DNA from: Cladocopium goreaui
Taxonomy: Eukaryota > Sar > Dinophyceae > Suessiales > Symbiodiniaceae
DNA: 64,000 nucleotides
Reading direction: 5' to 3'
Assembly (NCBI GenBank): GCA_947184155.2
Contig: CAMXCT020006760.1
Span: 50,001-114,000, forward strand
In this document: positions 47,594 to 60,700 of the stretch, in pieces
Layout: every line of letters begins with the position of its first letter
Position numbering within the stretch: the stretch's first letter is position 1
Made by a program: the position numbers and the translations under genes
Notes under the pieces: model-generated
Database searches by the model: none
The model's input: only the letters and a program-made list of their open reading frames with translations
Told to the model about the DNA's origin: nothing

Positions 47594-50500
47594 CTAAGTC
47601 TGGGCTGCCAACTGCAGCGCAGCGCGTGGGTCCACCCAAGTGGACTCCTCAAAGATCAGCGACCCGGGGAGGAGCTGCCCAGTTGGCCGAGAGGCTACGC
47701 CCCCCAAATCAATAAGTGGTTGTGAACAAGTGAACAAGTGGTTTGGTTGATTATGAATTCAAACACTAGTTAGTTAAACATATATGTTTATAGTTCTTAC
47801 TATCTATTTATAGTTGGTTTAGTCATTATTGTCTATTATGAATAGCAAACACTAGTTAGTTGTTTATATTATTTATATTATATTAATATCGAGGACCATC
47901 ATATATTTTGTGCCTGACACTTGGAGGATCATCCCACAAGTCGTTGGTGCTTCTCTCACGGGATAAGCGCCCCATGAGCTGGGATGATCCTCTGGGAATT
48001 TGTTACATAGAAAAACAAGCCATGGCCCATAAAAATCCTTGATTTACCGATTCAAAATGGTGATGATCTTCCAGTTCGCAAACTCTTAGTTTACCAGAGG
48101 GTATATATCCCATTGTCGGACCCATATATTTGATATTCTTTGAATGCCAGTGGCTGCTGGTCCATCAGAGGGTAAAACACCCATCGTGTTTTACCCATCA
48201 AAATATGCGATCGGCATCTCAAGCCTTCCCTTTTGTATGGTGTTTCAACCCATAAAAACAATCGAAACCCATTGAAACCTCCAAATTTGTTGGTTGTTTG
48301 TCTGGGAACCGGGTTCTATACTGTGGTAAACCTCATAATGAAATATAATGAACCATCATAAACCATCCCCAAAATCACCATAATGGGTGAAATAAACCAT
48401 CCCCAGTCATGGTAGGTTTATTGCTTTGGGTTGCCAGTCCTGCCCAGGGCCCAACTCCCAAGGCCCAACTCGGCTCCAAACCCCGGTGCTCTCGTTGTAG
48501 TAGTAGAGATCCCGGAAATCGACGCCCAGCCTGGGCTATGCCATCTATGCCCAACTGACCCGTCGTTCTCAAAGGGCACTGCTTGAAGAGTTTCACATCT
48601 TTGGAGGACATCCAGGTGATGTGAACATAGGAGACATGTGCACCCTCTGAAAGTGACCTGGATGCATTGCCATCCAAATTAACGTAGAACCTACTATGAG
48701 TCGGGCTTTGGAAGACTTTCCTCCACAAGTACTGGTGATTCTAAGGGTCTATCGGTCTATGTTGATGGGGGGATGGTGTGACCACGTGGTACCACCAGGA
48801 CATCCGAGACCTGTTTCCACCCCGCAAATCAACCGGGCTCATGCTTACCCATCCAAGTCATCCACATATCAACATGGCGAGAAAAATCCGTAGTCAAACA
48901 TCCGGAAAAAAAAAAACATCACTTACCATCTGGTTATTTAACATAGCCATGGAAAATCACCATGTTTAATAGGTAAACCTCTATAAATGGGCCATTTCCC
49001 ATGGCTATGTTAAATAGCCAGAGGGTAAATACTTTACTTCGATGATATTCCCAGCTAGAAAGTGGAGTTTCCCACGATCTTCCCATGGATTTTTCCTGTC
49101 AGCAGGTCCGTCCGCCCATCTGAGCTGGCCGGCATCGGTCGATCGGTCCGCCTGCCTGGAGCAAAAAGGTGACTGATGTGAAGGCAGCAACGACTGGATG
49201 AAAGTATTCTTTGCAACAAATAGATACAAAAAGAGGGATTGAACCGAGAAAAAGAGGGATTTAACCCTGATTTAGCCAAGAAAAAATGATTTAACCGGAT
49301 TTAACCCACGCAAAGCGTGAAAAAGATTGGTTTAACCAACGAAAATAGTGATATATGAACCCACCAAAAAATTGCCCCCTCAAAAAACGAAGATTCCAGC
49401 CGGCATTTGTTTGAGTTTTGGGAAGAGGCGAAAAAGAAAGGTGGCTACAGCAACAATGATGATATACCCAGCTTCATGGTGATCAACATTGATCAACTAA
49501 CATACCCTCTGGTAAACTAACATAGCTATTGAAAATGGCCATTTATAGTGAGTTTTCCCATTAAAAATTGTGATTTTCCATAGTTATGTTAAATTACCAG
49601 AGGGTAACATAACTAACTTTGATCCACTACCAGAGCAACTACCAAAACTGGGGCTACGTCGATTTCCTCAACCGAAGTCCGTCGGAACCATCCCGATCAG
49701 TCTTGATCCTCGAAAATGGGGGAATTTCGTCGTTCCCATTTTGGGTATGGATCATGCTGGATCATGCTGGATGCTGGATGTTTATTCCTTCAAAATGTAT
49801 CATGACACAGCGGGTTTTTTTCACAACTCCCATGTTGGCGAAACCCGATTTCTTCGCCATTCCGCCTGCTTCCATGCAATATGGTCCGCTCCACTGCGCC
49901 AATTCCTGCAGAGCTAAGACAGAAGAACACCACCTCATGTTCTCCATTACCCTCTGGTAATTTAACATAGCTATGGAAAATCACCATTTTTAATGGGAAA
50001 ATCCACTATAAATGGCCATTTTCAATAGCGAACTGTTAGTTTACCAGAGGGTAAATGGCCATTTGGGCGGTATACCCCGTTTTAATAATACTCACCCATG
50101 GCACAAATTCAACTGATAGCATCGTTAAACGCCCGCCCTCTTTCCCACCAGTGGTTGGTGAGGATGTCGTCTCACAAATTGTCGCACGAGTTTTCACTCC
50201 CAAATGGCCACTCATGGGCTCTGCTCCAAGTATGGGTTTGAAAGCAAAGTGACACTTAAATAAAATTCTGGTAAAACCTACGGACATATGAATTCTGAGG
50301 CTGCTACACCTCCCAACATCACAGGTGCAAAAGTTCAACCATCGTGCCAATCCAGTTACAGTAGCCTCAATGGATATGATATGGTCATATATAGATATAC
50401 ATATATATATATATGTAATCCATATATTGTGGACCATCAGTGGGTACTGTTATGAATGGAGGTTGATGGGTATTCCTCCAAAAAGCGGCTAAACATTACC

Positions 50501-50906
50501 CTCCGGCAAACAAACATGGTTTGCTGGAAGATCCGTATAAATCCCCCACGTATACTTGGATGAAAATCCGGCACCCCTAAATCCATCTAGAATCTAGAAT
50601 CTAGAATGATCTAGATAAAGAATGAGTATTTCACCAACCTGCTAGATATATCAATAGACATCTATACCACCTGGTTATTTAACATAGCCATGGAAAATGA
50701 CCATTAAAATAATAGGTAAACCGTCTATTTCGATTAGGGCCATCTATATGTCAGCCATAACCAGAGGGGTAGATATTTCACCTGAATTCCAGGCCTCCTT
50801 GGCTGCCCGGTAAGCCAACTCCAGCTGCTCTTGGCAACGCCTTAGGTCGTTCCGCCGAGATTTCCGAACAAAGATGCCCGGAGGTCGGTGGGATTTCGAT
50901 GGTGAT
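47594..50906 (-). CDS. 3' end of an unrecognised multi-exon gene
   Basis: Minus-strand exons: 50906-50782 (KSRRNDLRRCQEQLELAYRA, AKEAWNS), 50223-50096 (AEPMSGHLGVKTRATICETT up to EFVPW, donor GTGAGT), 49905-49828 (ELAQWSGPYCMEAGGMAKKS), 48530-48440 (LGVDFRDLYYYNESTGVW) and 47674-47594 (LLPGSLIFEESTWVDPRAAL, then stop TAG). Phases match between 50906, 50223 and 49905, and between 48530 and 47674 with a GA donor. One or more exons between 49828 and 48530 are not settled; a candidate lies near 49160-49070. YYYNESTG faintly recalls a WW domain but the spacing to the second Trp is short. It may be the 3' end of the PPR/HAE gene or a separate gene. Confidence 0.52.
47924..47992. repeat. Inverted repeat, 13-bp arms
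   Basis: GAGGATCATCCCA at 47924-47936 and TGGGATGATCCTC at 47980-47992 are perfect complements separated by 43 bases. Confidence 0.75.
47987..48103. mobile_element. MITE-like palindrome, degenerate
   Basis: The right end TTAGTTTACCAGAGGGTA is intact; the left end ATCCTCTGGGAATTTGTTAC is decayed. Confidence 0.5.
48170..48198. repeat. Short perfect hairpin
   Basis: GGGTAAAACAC and GTGTTTTACCC pair over 11 bp with a loop of about 5 bases. It sits just after an isolated AGAGGGTA word, possibly a relic of family 1. Confidence 0.6.
48924..49027. mobile_element. MITE-like palindrome, family 1
   Basis: Begins TACCATCTGGTTATTTAACA and ends AAATAGCCAGAGGGTA. Length is 104 bp. Confidence 0.75.
49503..49606. 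mobile_element. MITE-like palindrome, family 1
   Basis: A 104-bp copy. It begins TACCCTCTGGTAAACTAACA and ends AAATTACCAGAGGGTA. Nearly identical to the copy at 56344-56447. Confidence 0.82.
49948..50053. mobile_element. MITE-like palindrome, family 1, inside a 190-bp intron
   Basis: Begins TACCCTCTGGTAATTTAACA and ends GTTTACCAGAGGGTA. It makes up more than half of the inferred intron between exons 50223-50096 and 49905-49828. Confidence 0.82.
50665..50771. mobile_element. MITE-like palindrome, family 1, beside a splice donor
   Basis: Begins TACCACCTGGTTATTTAACA and ends ATAACCAGAGGGGTA. Its end is about 9 bases inside the intron from the inferred GT donor of exon 50906-50782. Confidence 0.7.
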
Positions 50907-50999
50907 CTATGGATCTCTATGGGATTTCAGTGGGTTTTAATGGTGATTTAATGGTGGTTTTTGTGGGATTAAATGGTGATTTCATGGTGATTTTTGTGG

Positions 51000-52840
51000 G
51001 ATTAAATGGCGATTTATGTTGATTTCTATGGGATTTCTATGGGATTTAGCTGACAACGATGGTGATGTACATGGGACGCATCAACTATGGAGGTTTATAG
51101 CTGCGAAAACCATCTATAACCGGGGAAAATGTCCATTGCCACGTGTGATTTTCCTGTAACTGGGTGTTCTAAACAAACATCAAGTAATTGATCCAGTCCA
51201 ACAGCAGATGGTGGCCCTTCCGTGCGAAGTTGTTCCTTGAAAGCAATGAAGTGGGCAGAGAATCTATCTAATCCTCCTGGCCATGCCATGCCGCAGCAGC
51301 TCGGTACGGTACCGCATACCGAGTCAATAAATGCTACAAGTATATCCAGCAAGATACCATACCAGGTAGCAATTGCGCAAAGATATCCTACAAGAAATCA
51401 AAATGCGAGGTACTGCATTCACAGCCCCCTCGACCTGTACTGTGCATGTCAACCTGGACACAGGTGTCAACGGGGAGTTCAGTACCTCAACGTATGAATG
51501 ATCCAGGTATCACTGTACTAGATCGTCCCCCCATAGCACCCACCGGGTGCACGCCGCTTTTGGGTGCCCAGGTCCCCTACCCTAATTACATGTGAAAGGT
51601 CGTTGCCAATGCCTACGTCTCTTCTACACAGAAATATCTCGCTATACAAATGGCACCTGTCCATCCTTGGAGGGTCCTCCACAGCAGGCGCTTCCCGTGG
51701 CGGCCGGGTGGAAAAATATATGGAAAAATGACACCCAAAGAATATGAATGGAAACATATGGGATAATATTTTTCCATATATTTTTCATTATTTTTCCATA
51801 TGGTCATTCCATATGGGATGAATTGAATATATGGAATGACCATGAATGACCTATGGAATGACGCATCCCAGCGGCTTGGCTATGTCTTCTGGTGTGGCAT
51901 CTGCAGGCCATGACCTGAGGCTCTGAGGCTCGAAGGGCTTCCATCTGCCACATGTTTTTTCCCCTGGGACATGTTGACATGATTTTCATTGATTTTCACT
52001 GATTTTCATTGATTTTCACTCGTGATCACACAACATTCAGATTCAGGATGATCATGTTTTTTCCCTCGACCTGAAAAAGGTAACACATAACATCACATAA
52101 CATCAAATAACCACTATTGGGAAAACTGCTACGGGTCTGCGGCCAACGAGTCGTTTCAGCATGTTCCAAAGCTCAATGAGAAGAGAAGCTGAACCCAGCA
52201 TCTGTTCCTTCAAGATCTTCAAAATCCTTCTGTCTTTTCGGCATGGTGTCCACTACACCAAGTTTCTTCGTTGATTTGGCAATGTCCCACCACGAGTTGT
52301 GGTGAATTCAGCTGGTGAGTTCAAGTGAGTTCAACCTCAGTACCTAAAAACCTGGTGTTCGAATTCCCAAAACATTCGCGCAGTGACTTCACAGTGACCA
52401 TCTGCAGCAGCCAAGATGTACCCTGCGGTAATCAGCTCCATGGCTAACTGGAACATCCACCATGGACATGATGCTTCCCATGAAAAACCCTCCATTTATG
52501 GATGATTTCCAATTGCCATGTTTGACTGTGGGATGGTATTTGCATCAACATCCCCATATTTGTCGCCTAAATCATGTTAAATCCCTGTCATATAATCACC
52601 ATAAAAAATCCCATGCATTCCCATAAACCCATGGGTTAAAATCATCAAATAATGGAATTTAGCATTAACCAATCCATGAATATCCATTGTTAAATCCCTA
52701 TTCATCAAATAATCTCCAAATTCCACAAGCCTCACTATTTCGCAAATTCCCCTTCATAATCTCTAAATCACCAAATAATCACCATAAACCAGTGATCAAA
52801 AATGGTTTAAAAATCATCAATCTCCGGAATTCCATGGCTG
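51000..52840. other. No firm gene; weak exon candidates
   Basis: Minus-strand frames at 51340-51100 (DRFSAHFIAFKEQLRTEGPP), 51960-51865 (WPADATPEDIAKPLG) and 52245-52200 (MPKRQKDFEDLEGTDAG) look partly coding. Splice sites and phases could not be fixed, so none is called. Confidence 0.3.
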
Positions 52841-52846
52841 GGGCTC

Positions 52847-52948
52847 CTGCATGGCTTCCTCGATGATCGACCGGAACCTGGTGGAAACGCCGGTAAAGAT
52901 GGCGGATGCCTCGAAAACCCTGGGGACCCTGGGGATCTCCAAAGATGG
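52847..52948 (-). CDS. Unrecognised exon
   Basis: Thirty-four codons in phase 0: PSLEIPRVPRVFEASAIFTG then VSTRFRSIIEEAMQ. The acceptor is TTCACCCAG; the donor would be GA (CAG|GAGCCC). It lies downstream of the HAE exon in transcript order and could belong to the same protein. Confidence 0.45.
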
Positions 52949-53044
52949 CTGGGTGAACATCAACTTTTTCGCCGGTTAAATGGAGAGTCTAAGACTCCCA
53001 CAAAAAATCTTGGTATGTACAATTATGTACACACATATTATATA

Positions 53045-53150
53045 TACCCTCTGGTGAACTAACATAGCAATGGAAAATGGCCATTTATAGTGGATTTTCC
53101 CATTAAAAATGGTGATTTTCCATAGCTTTTTGTTGGTTCACCAGAGGGTA
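53045..53150. mobile_element. MITE-like palindrome, family 1
   Basis: Begins TACCCTCTGGTGAACTAACA and ends GGTTCACCAGAGGGTA. Confidence 0.8.
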
Positions 53151-53483
53151 TCCTGGGTTTTGATGCACCATCATTGTTCCACCACTCAGGGGTCGGAATG
53201 ACGCAGAGCTCAACTTCTCAGGCTGCAGCAACGCGACTTGAGGATGACTTGAGGACCTTGGCGCACCCTGTGGAGTGCGTTCGCGTGGGTGTATGCATGC
53301 ACAATCATGCACATATATATATAATGACACAGCGAATGTTACAAACTCATGTGCTCGTCCAAGCCCACGAGGTTTTCTCAGCGATTGCCCAATGAACCTA
53401 TACTGCCATTTGACCAGAATATTCCTAATATCACAAAATCAGATAGTGATTCCAAATCCACTCCTGCTTTCCCAACTCTTTAC

Positions 53484-53690
53484 CTTTCAATGACCCTTTT
53501 GTCCAGCATGCGCAGCACAGCCAACAGCGCCCACCGTTCCGCATGGCTGGAACGGTCGTGGTCGGCGAACACGGGCGTCAAAACGCCAGTGTTGTCGGCA
53601 GCGGCGGGCTTCGCACTGGCCCCGGTGAGCCACGTGCCTTCCAGAAGCCAAGAAGCAGCACGAGTCCTGGAGGTTGGCGAAATCGAGGAA
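53484..53690 (-). CDS. Deaminase-like exon with HAE motif
   Basis: Encodes WLTGASAKPAAADNTG, VLTPVFADHDRSSHAERWAL and LAVLRMLDKRVIE. Zinc-dependent cytidine deaminases use H-A-E at the start of a helix, and SSHAERWALL fits that helix. The second metal motif (PCxxC) should lie in a later exon and was not found with confidence; an open stretch near 53290-53200 contains Cys residues but meets a stop. The donor starts GTAAAG. Placement just after helical repeat exons suggests a fusion of an RNA-binding domain with a deaminase. Deaminase activity is an inference from one motif. Confidence 0.5.
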
Positions 53691-54764
53691 CTGCCGATTA
53701 TTATAATCAATTATATATACACAGTATATCAAAAAAAAACAATTGGGGAGGTACCATTTAAGTGGCAAATCAATGCAAATTACCACCATTGAATCGGGGT
53801 TGACATTCACTCATCATGAGTCAGAAGAGAGGCTGTTGATGCTTGAGGGATTCACCAGCGGGCCTAAAGATTCCTAAAGCAAATTGCAGGGGGACCTTCT
53901 ATGCTAGTCCATCCACTCCAGCCCTCCCAGCCTCAGCACTAGCTGACTCCATGCCATCACCAGCAGAGCCGAAGGCTCCGCTTCCCTACTGCCCTCAGAC
54001 CACGGCCTGACAGATCTCCGGGCAGCACCCTGCCATGGCTCGCGGCCATGACTAAGTCCCAGGTGCCCCAGGGTTTCTGAGGTGCAGGGGCCCAGGTTGA
54101 AGCGGCCCTGCAAGCCTTCCACCTGGAGCTCTCTCTTCCCTTCGCCCTCCTTCAACTTCCGCAAGCTCACCATGGGCGGCCCAGAAACCCTCGCGCGGAA
54201 GGGTAGCAAGAGATCTTCCCTCCACTGGTCTGTGGCAACCAGCACCTCTGCAGCTGCCAGGACTTGTGTCCAATCCTCCACCCCCAGCTGCTGCCGCACC
54301 AACCGACAGGTGGAGGCTGCCAGCGAGACCGAGGGTGCAGCATCCAGGGCAGTGGTGGCGGCCACCAAGGAGGTCAGCTGTTGGCCGAGTAGCTGAAGGA
54401 CAACATGCCAGGCCACCTGTGCATCGGACCTGCTGCCTGGACCCCTGGGCCTGGAAAAAACATCTATGTGAGAACCCAAGAATTTGAAGATTGTATCATC
54501 TCCAGGTTGTCTTCTGAACAAAGTTTGAAGGGAAGGCGAATCAAACATTTCTGCTGCCACGCCGTGCCTTGCAACGGCCCACTAAGGTGGCTAGGAATGT
54601 ATCGTTGGACCTCACGGTGGCTTGGCGCATGACCTGGCCGTCACAGGACAAGAAACACCAGTGGCGGCAGTATTCTATGATGATGATGATGATGATGATG
54701 ATGATTAAATGATGATGATGATGATGATGATGCTGACGATGACGATGACGATGACGACGACAAG

Positions 54765-54796
<32 letters not shown>

Positions 54797-57700
54797 TGAT
54801 GATGATGATGATGATGAACTTTGAGGTGAGGCGTCCCAAAAAATAACCTTCCGCGCAAGAATGTTGCGTTGATTCCTAGAACTTCTCCGCGATCCCTCGC
54901 GCCCCCAGGAGTTTTGGGACCTCCGCCACTTGCAAGGCTCTAGGCCAGCTATATGGCTGCAATGGCAAGCCATCCACAACCTTAGCTGGTGCACCAGGCG
55001 CTCAAACGTCCCCAAGATGGTTCAAACACCTACAGTAACCCCAAGGAAAAAACGCGACATGCTCACAATTCATCACGAGTCTTCATGATATCCCAGTCCA
55101 AATCAAATATTGGCTGTTGGTGGGTCGCACCGGGTACTGTAGGCAATAGCGGCAATAATGAGTTCTGTAGGCAATAGTGGGGTGCTGTTCGACCTCAGCA
55201 TCTTGTACAGTTGACGATTGATATCCCCATGTGGCGTCTGCCGCTATAGTTCGAAACCATACCCAGGCAAACCTCAAAATAGCTGGCAAATTGCTCTTCA
55301 TCCGGCTTTTTAAGGGATTCATTCGAGGTTTTAAGCCATCCCCGTGTTCAACATCGACCCATCTACCGTAGCGCGCTTCTAAGGATGGCAAGAGACTGTC
55401 GTATATGAGACCTGCGGTTCCGTATGGGCGAACGGGGTTTTTTGGTCAAACATAGGCCATGGGAACCGATGAATTTGATGATTTCGACGGCGGCGACGGT
55501 TGTACCATGTTGTACCCACCGATAATGTAACATAGCTATGGAAAATGGATGAAAATGGTCCATTTAAGTGGATGATTGAGCCTACGGGTTGAAAACCCAA
55601 CGTGTGTTTGGATCGCTTTGTGCGTTTTGTGTGGTTTTCCTTGGGGTGGGTGGGGTGGGCTAATAACGTCATTTGCAGCTGCACACATACGTCACGCTAC
55701 ACTACTGTAGGTTCTGTTGGACTTGCACCCAAAAAAAAAAACAATCCAAGTTTCGGGTCACGAGGGCTCGCGAAAAGAGTCATTTTTCGGGATGCATTTT
55801 ATTCAGAATACGAGGTAATTCTCACATAAAATTTCAAAACACCCTGTAATTGACCCACATCGCCACGAAAAAACACAGCAAAAAACATGGCAAAACACAT
55901 GATTAGCACGATCCCCACTGTTCAAAAATCATTGAATTCACCAGATTCAATTTCCATCAATTTCCAACCCCGCGGGATGGTTCGAGTGTTTACCATTGCC
56001 ATAACTATCACTATCAGATACCCTCTGGTAATTTAACATAGCTATGGAAAATCACCATTTTCAATGGGAAATTCCACTATAAATCACCATTTTCAATAGC
56101 TATGTTAAATTACCAGAGGGTATCACTATCACCGTCCTTATCGTTATCATATTGGATTCCTATAGTTATCAGTACGATATCATGTCCACTCTAGCGTCAT
56201 CATGATTCGTGTAGTTCTGTCATGATGTTGATTGTCACTACCATTGAACATTGTTATCGGCAACTATTCGTTCAGCGCTATTCTCTCTCCTGTGTGACTT
56301 AGATACTGCTTCAATCTCGGGCACCCAGCTACAAAAACTAAACTACCCTCTGGTAAACTAACATAGCTATTGAAAATGGCCATTTATAGTGAGTTTTCCC
56401 ATTAAAAATTGTGATTTTCCATAGTTATATTAGTTTACCAGAGGGTACCTGTACCTGCCTGTACCATTTGATTCTGTGAGCTGGGCTCCCGAATCGCCCA
56501 GATTGGCTGAGGCTCCCTACCACGTCAGGTGCAGCGCCTGCAGCGCCTGCAGCGCCTGCAGCGCCTGCAGCGCCTGCAGCGCGGTTGCTGAAGCTTTGCA
56601 CGGCACGGCGCCACAAGGCCACCACGCTGAGTGCGGAGGTCAAACCTCGCCAGCTGTCCGCGGTTGACCCAGTCGCCACGAAATGGTCCGTCAATGCGTA
56701 GAGCATCATGAGCATCGTAGGGCTTAGATCGAAGTTACAAATCATTGCAATTGAGTTCATAGAACATGTAGAACTCCTGGAACTGGGAGATGGAGATGGA
56801 ATGATATGGATGGATATCATGCATTACTCCCACTTACAATCTATTTACTGTACTCATTTCCAGAATCACAAGGTAAAACGACGGGCGTCACTTCAATGTA
56901 GTTCCAGATAGCATACCAAAACATCGGGATCTGGGCAGTTTCAACCTATCCTCGAGTCGAAATAGCAGTCTGTCGTGATCACAATCCGCATCCACCAGAT
57001 GACTAGTAAAAACATGAAGAATCATCATCCAATCACGCTCCCAGATTTTGTTCATACTATTATTTTATATTATTTTGGGATATGTAATGGATATGTGACA
57101 TCTCCATTGCCATACATGATACCCCGCTCAATAAAAAACCATTTGGATCCATTGGTGGTATTGAAAGAAAGCACCACCAAAAAAAGAGCGGTGATTCTTG
57201 CATACCATTGCAAATTGATCAAATTGGGTTTACCATATGTTTATTTACCATATCCATCCTCCAACATACTAGATCCCCCCAAATTTCTGATGGATAATTA
57301 TCCATAATTATCCTTCACAGCTTCCCAAAGGGTTGAGCGCATCGATAAAACACCAACCATTTGGGTGGTTCCTAAGCCATTTTTTGGATCCCCAGTCGTC
57401 GCATTTTTGGTTTCACTAAGTCATGGTCCAATGACGACTGGAGTTATTTGGCAGTGTGTCAAAACCCTGGTACCCCTGGTGAACCCCAAGTCATAGCTGG
57501 GTTAAAATGGATGTTCATCCCACTAAAAATGGTATCTATAGGTATTGACCCATACCCATTTTTTCCGCATGTCCCAGGCACTGTTGCGCCCCACGCGCTT
57601 CGAACGCGCTTCGTCGTTCGCCCCGAAGCTGGTGCTGGAAAGCCGCCGCTCCCAGAGAGCCAGCGCGGTGTGCCAGGCATAGCCCTCACGTGGTGACCAA

Positions 57701-60700
57701 CAGGGGCAGTTCACCAGCAGAAATGAAAGGTGGTTTGAAGCAACAACAATGGGGAAGTGAACAATGGGGATGGGTCAGGACTTATTATTTTTCATGATTT
57801 TTCCATATGAATGGGGAATAAACTATAAATTAAACAATATTAAACATCCATTTGCCAGCTGTTTTGATGTGAAAACCAGGGGAGAGCAAAGCTTTCGACC
57901 CACAATTGGTCCTTGTGGGTTCATCATCATTTTCCGCCTTGTTTGGTGGCAAATTTCGGCTATACCCAGTTGGTGACAATACCTTTTGTTTGGATATTCT
58001 CAGGGTATGGTTTGGCTATGCTTGGTTTTGAAGCCTTGAAGCCCCTTCGTATAGAATTCTATGTCCGCCATGTGATACCTTCAACCTATGGCCCTAAACC
58101 TCTTCGCGCTGGCTTTGATCTGTAGGGTTGCTTTTGAAAATGCGGTTTCCATACTGCACTTCAACATACTTCAACCATTGAAACTGATTCAATCCAAATT
58201 TGGCACCCCCAAACTCCCCCATCCAAATTGCATTCAAGACGGCAGAAGGTAAACTCTTGACACCTCCCATGGATCTGGATACGCCCAACAAGGCAATGGA
58301 TCTCCCATGCACGGAGGCCCCTTCCGCCTTTTCGCAGGCCGCCAGCAAAGCATTGAAGGCATTGCTGCTTTGTGGCACCTGTAGAACAGGCTGCGCATGG
58401 CTACTGCTTCAAAGGATTCCAAAACCAATTCCTGAAAGGCGGGACAAGGGCCGAAAATTTAGGAACACTTTGATATAAAACCCGTAATATTTGTTCCCCT
58501 GCAATAAGTGGCAATCCCTGAAACACAGGCAGTCGAGCATGGAACAGCAGGGTCCACCCAGGTATGGGTCCAACTTTGGAGATAAGTACATGCAATGACC
58601 CAAAAGAATAGGATGGTTTCAAATGTTTCAAGTTACAGTACCATATAGATATTTTACAAAAAAAGATCTAATGTCAGTACAGCTATAAGGAATCACCCAT
58701 ATTTTGATGGTTTCTACTAGTTTGTACCACTCATTTATGGTCAATTTGGTGATGGTTTACTATCGCTTTACTAACATATTATGTCTCCGATTTTCCCATA
58801 TGTTCCCATGGTTTTCCCATATCTTTCCATATTTTCCCAATAGGTTTCCCACAACGGACCACAAGCAACCTGAGCCCCAACGCCCCGGGGACCCGTTTCC
58901 CGGGAGCCTGCATTGACAGCGCCTCCCGCCAGCGCCGAGCGCTCTCCAGTCTGCTCAAGCAGCTCGTCGAGGTGTAACTGGCGGTGTGACAATTTACAGT
59001 ACAGTATACATATAATAATTACATATGATATCTTCAAAATATTGAGCAAATATATATACATATATACATACATACATATATATATATATACATATATGTA
59101 TATATATATGTATGTATGTATGTATGTATATATATATATATCTGTGTGTGTGTGTCAAAATATAGTTGTTTCGCGCTTGTGCAGAATCGTGTGCCTGCCA
59201 CGCTGGACCTGATGCTTGGCCATGTCACAACACAACTGCAAGGCCCAGGGCCAGGCACGGCAAACATTCAGCGCAGCCACCTGCCGGTGGTACATTCGAA
59301 CATCGCAGGGTGCCTCGGAAAATTGTAAAAAACTGTAAGAACTAACTATTGTTGTGGAATTCGGAAACTCTCCTTCATAACTGCTTCCAAATTCATGTAC
59401 ATCTTGAATCCTGAATGTTTGCGTAAGAAACTATCTTGCTGACGGAAGGATATTTGTCCAAAAGTCTTTTTTTCCCAGTTGCTGCATCCTTCGAGGCAGC
59501 GGTTTTCACCCTTGCGCAAAATCTCCCCAGAACTCATCGATTGAAAACATGGAAAAGAGCGAACAGATTTGAAAAGAAATCCAATGAGGTAGCATATTTG
59601 ATGGACAAGAACTGAGACACCAGGGGGCGTCAAATTCGATTGCGTTCAAAATTTCAAACCAACACATCCATTTTGCACCAAAATAAACGAGATATTGTTG
59701 GCACGCTGGTGGGCCGATCCCCACCAGCCACGAATTCAAATGATCCATCGTAAAGCTTATGAGTCCGGCCATTTAATTGGTCACAGCCAAATAATTGGTC
59801 ACATATCACATCATATCACATCATATCACATCATATCACCATCTTCATCAACTTGTCCTGGTTGCAGTTCCCAAGCTATGAATGGCCCGAGCCGCAAAGG
59901 CTTGCTCGTCCGGCTCAATGTGTTGCAGCCGCATGGTCTGCAGCCACTGCAACGCCTGGGTCTGGCTGGGATAGCCTGACGCCAAGCTAATGAGGCAGCT
60001 GAAGGAAGCCACGTCTAGCCTGGGGATGTGATTTTGTGGCGGGAGCTAAACGGCTTGGAAACTCATGCTACAGGCTGTACTTAACCCTTGGATCACGAAT
60101 CATTGCACAGCATGGTGGTATCACCCGGTAGGGTCTGCCTCCCCGCCTGACGCGTCTACCAACCGCATCGTCCACCAGGGTCATGGCTTCCTGCGTGGCC
60201 CGTTGCTTCGCCAGCGCACCCAGGGCCGCAGGCAGCAAAGCGGGGACCGATGCCGAGCCGCCCAGATGACGCAAGAGGCGAAGCGTTTGGGCGGGCCCTG
60301 CGGAACGGGGGTGCTGAGAGGGCTCTTGAACCAGGGATCCAATGGATCCAAAGTAACCACCTGTACCTGACCTGTGCATCAGGAAACGGTGCCAGGTGAA
60401 TCATCTATGGTTGATTGATCTGTGCAGTAGTTTGTTCGACGGGAAACCACAGGCCCCTCCAAGATGTGTAAGGGGCTCCAAAGCCCAACTCCGAACATTT
60501 TTCACATTGAAACGGTAGATCTGGAGAAGCCACCAACTACTCGCGATGTGGATCTCTTTGGATGTCATGAAATAGCTGCTATTAGTTGCTATTGTTGCCA
60601 GTTGCAACAGTAAGTTGCGCAAGTCCTTTGAGGGTCTTTCCGTGTCTTGGCGTCTGTCCCGTAGAAACCCCACCTGCAGGGGCACTTTGTATCAACAGCA

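Noticed and set aside
53190..53300. Second deaminase metal motif (C-x2-C) after the HAE exon
   Set aside because: One frame joins in phase (VRQGPQVILKSRCCSLR) but lacks the Pro and the right spacing, and it meets a stop soon after.
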